From Candidatus Omnitrophota bacterium (GTDB lineage Bacteria; Omnitrophota; Gorgyraeia; Zapsychrales; JANLHA01): 6,205 nucleotides of DNA. Positions 5,653-6,205 of the stretch are shown piece after piece. Under the pieces are notes generated by a model, which did no database searches, was not told the origin of the DNA, and was given only the letters and a program-made list of their open reading frames with translations. Numbering within the stretch: position 1 is the stretch's first letter; every line of letters begins with the position of its first letter. The stretch covers positions 1-6,205 of the forward strand of contig JAHFFS010000094.1 of the NCBI GenBank assembly GCA_023247815.1. Direction: 5' to 3'. The position numbers and the translations under genes were made by a program.

Positions 5653-5752
5653 AGCTCGTCTCAAAAGGACGGGCGTTTTTTATTTTCTGGGGGTTGCGGG
5701 GGCTGTCCCTGGAAAGCAACAAGTTACAAGTCCCACGTTGCAAATGATTTGA
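5615..5752 (+). CDS. Possible 45-residue leader peptide in the pyr leader
   Basis: ATG at 5615 opens a 45-codon frame ending at TGA 5750-5752, with AAGGG (5604-5608) 6 nt upstream as a fair Shine-Dalgarno. The predicted peptide starts MTDYTSKKLKKNVARLKR, is basic at first and more hydrophobic after residue 20, and matches nothing I know. The frame passes straight through the intrinsic terminator (5654-5686) and ends 45 nt before pyrR. It may be a regulatory leader whose translation affects termination. It may also be chance, since a 45-codon frame is not rare. Confidence 0.35.
   Translation: MTDYTSKKLKKNVARLKRTGVFYFLGVAGAVPGKQQVTSPTLQMI
5654..5686 (+). terminator. Intrinsic terminator (attenuator) of the pyr leader
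   Basis: GCTCGTC (5654-5660) pairs with GACGGGC (5668-5674; 7 bp, one G-U) around a 7-nt loop, and is followed by T6-A-T4 (5676-5686). It lies 46 nt after the PyrR-binding hairpin and upstream of pyrR, the expected place for a transcription attenuator. With high UMP, PyrR binding should favour this structure and stop transcription of the operon. Confidence 0.85.
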
Positions 5753-5776
5753 GGCTTGCAACAGGAGACTTGGGAC
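5716..5776. repeat. Inverted array of degenerate heptamers (site 2)
   Basis: Heptamers begin at 5716 (degenerate), 5723 (GTTACAA), 5730 (GTCCCAC) and 5737 (GTTGCAA). A 12-nt spacer (5744-5755) separates them from three inverted units at 5756, 5763 and 5770, which read GTTGCAA, GTCTCCT and GTCCCAA on the minus strand. The innermost units pair 7/7 and the third pair about 6/7 with a G-U. The design equals site 1 at 3525-3591: units of GTNNCAA, same orientation, similar spacer. It sits between the attenuator and the pyrR Shine-Dalgarno. Confidence 0.65.
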
Positions 5777-5797
5777 ATAAAAATGGAGTCGTAAGCG

Positions 5798-6205
5798 ATG
5801 AGCCCGGAACGCAAAATTATGGATCAAGAGCAGGTCCGTCGAGCGATCTCAAGAATCGCGCATGAGATCTTGGAAAAGAACAAAGGTATTCAAGATTTGG
5901 CGATCATTGGCATCCGGACCCGCGGGGCCATCTTGGCCGAGCGCTTGAACGCCGCGATCAAACAGATCGAAGGGAACGCTGTTGCCGTTGGTGTCCTCGA
6001 TATCACATTGTACCGTGACGATCTCACCCTGGTCAATGCCGCGCCCGTGGTCCATGAAACTCTGATTGATTTTGATCTTGATAAAAAGAGCATCGTGCTC
6101 GTTGACGATGTTTTATTCACCGGCCGCACGATTCGGGCGGCTTTGAATGCCATCCATGACTTTGGCCGGCCGGCGAACATCCAGTTAGCCGTCTTAATCG
6201 ACCGC
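5798..6205 (+). CDS. pyrR: PyrR, pyr operon RNA-binding regulator / uracil phosphoribosyltransferase (C-terminus beyond window)
   Basis: The 136 visible codons match PyrR throughout. They include IMDQEQVRRAISRIAHEI (7-24), LAIIGIRTRGAILAERL (34-50), LDITLYRDDL (67-76) and the PRPP-binding phosphoribosyltransferase loop VLVDDVLFTGRT (100-111), then GRPANIQLAVLIDR at the edge. PyrR senses UMP/UTP and binds the pyr leader RNA to promote termination; many members also convert uracil and PRPP to UMP. Family length is about 175-180 residues, so roughly 40 are missing on the right. The ATG at 5798 is preferred: GGAG (5785-5788) lies 9 nt upstream, and the N-terminus aligns with the family. An earlier ATG at 5783 stops after three codons. 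It follows its own PyrR-binding leader, so autoregulation is expected, and pyrB or other pyr genes probably follow. Confidence 0.96.
   Translation, partial: MSPERKIMDQEQVRRAISRIAHEILEKNKGIQDLAIIGIRTRGAILAERLNAAIKQIEGNAVAVGVLDITLYRDDLTLVNAAPVVHETLIDFDLDKKSIVLVDDVLFTGRTIRAALNAIHDFGRPANIQLAVLIDR

Noticed and set aside
5890..6180. Minus-strand open frame of 96 codons at the right edge
   Set aside because: It is antisense to pyrR, which matches its family across the whole visible length.

Overview
The window looks like an ordinary chromosomal segment of a Gram-negative-type bacterium, moderate in GC. It carries four identifiable or partly identifiable genes, one TPR/coiled-coil gene of unknown function, and unusually structured intergenic DNA. 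Two exported proteins, a sugar N-acetyltransferase of the kind used for O-antigen sugars, and a secreted fibre-like protein beginning with a TTYYPAPxGxYxxLR segment remind me of uncultured candidate phyla such as Omnitrophota (OP3). That is recollection of similar proteins, not a search result. No rRNA, tRNA, CRISPR array, transposase gene or phage gene was seen.

Left part (1-1550, minus strand): the N-terminal 495 codons of mutS, running off the left edge, with a plausible sigma70 promoter at 1521-1550. A divergent promoter at 1642-1671, with perfect -35 and extended -10 boxes, drives a 424-residue exported protein (one TPR followed by long coiled coil, 1694-2968).

Middle (2969-3684): a 48-bp palindromic element with two mutually exclusive hairpins sits between the coiled-coil gene and a 159-residue left-handed beta-helix acetyltransferase (3040-3519). 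It ends 2 nt before the latter's Shine-Dalgarno sequence. After the acetyltransferase comes an inverted array of degenerate heptamers (3525-3591), then an extended -10 promoter.

Right part: a 608-residue secreted protein (3685-5511) with seven exact-length 17-residue head-type repeats and four VGIGTT-type motifs, probably a fibrous surface protein. Next is a textbook-like pyrimidine attenuation leader (5532-5686): strong promoter, PyrR-binding hairpin with a CAGUGA hexaloop, and an intrinsic terminator. It precedes pyrR (5798 to the right edge, 136 codons visible), presumably the first gene of a pyr operon beyond the window. Unusually, the PyrR hairpin contains the Shine-Dalgarno of a 45-codon leader ORF that runs through the terminator, so PyrR may act through leader translation. 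A second heptamer inverted array (5716-5776) lies between the terminator and pyrR.

The best candidates for something undescribed are the pyr leader arrangement, the two heptamer inverted arrays with the same architecture, and the dual-hairpin element at 2980-3027.
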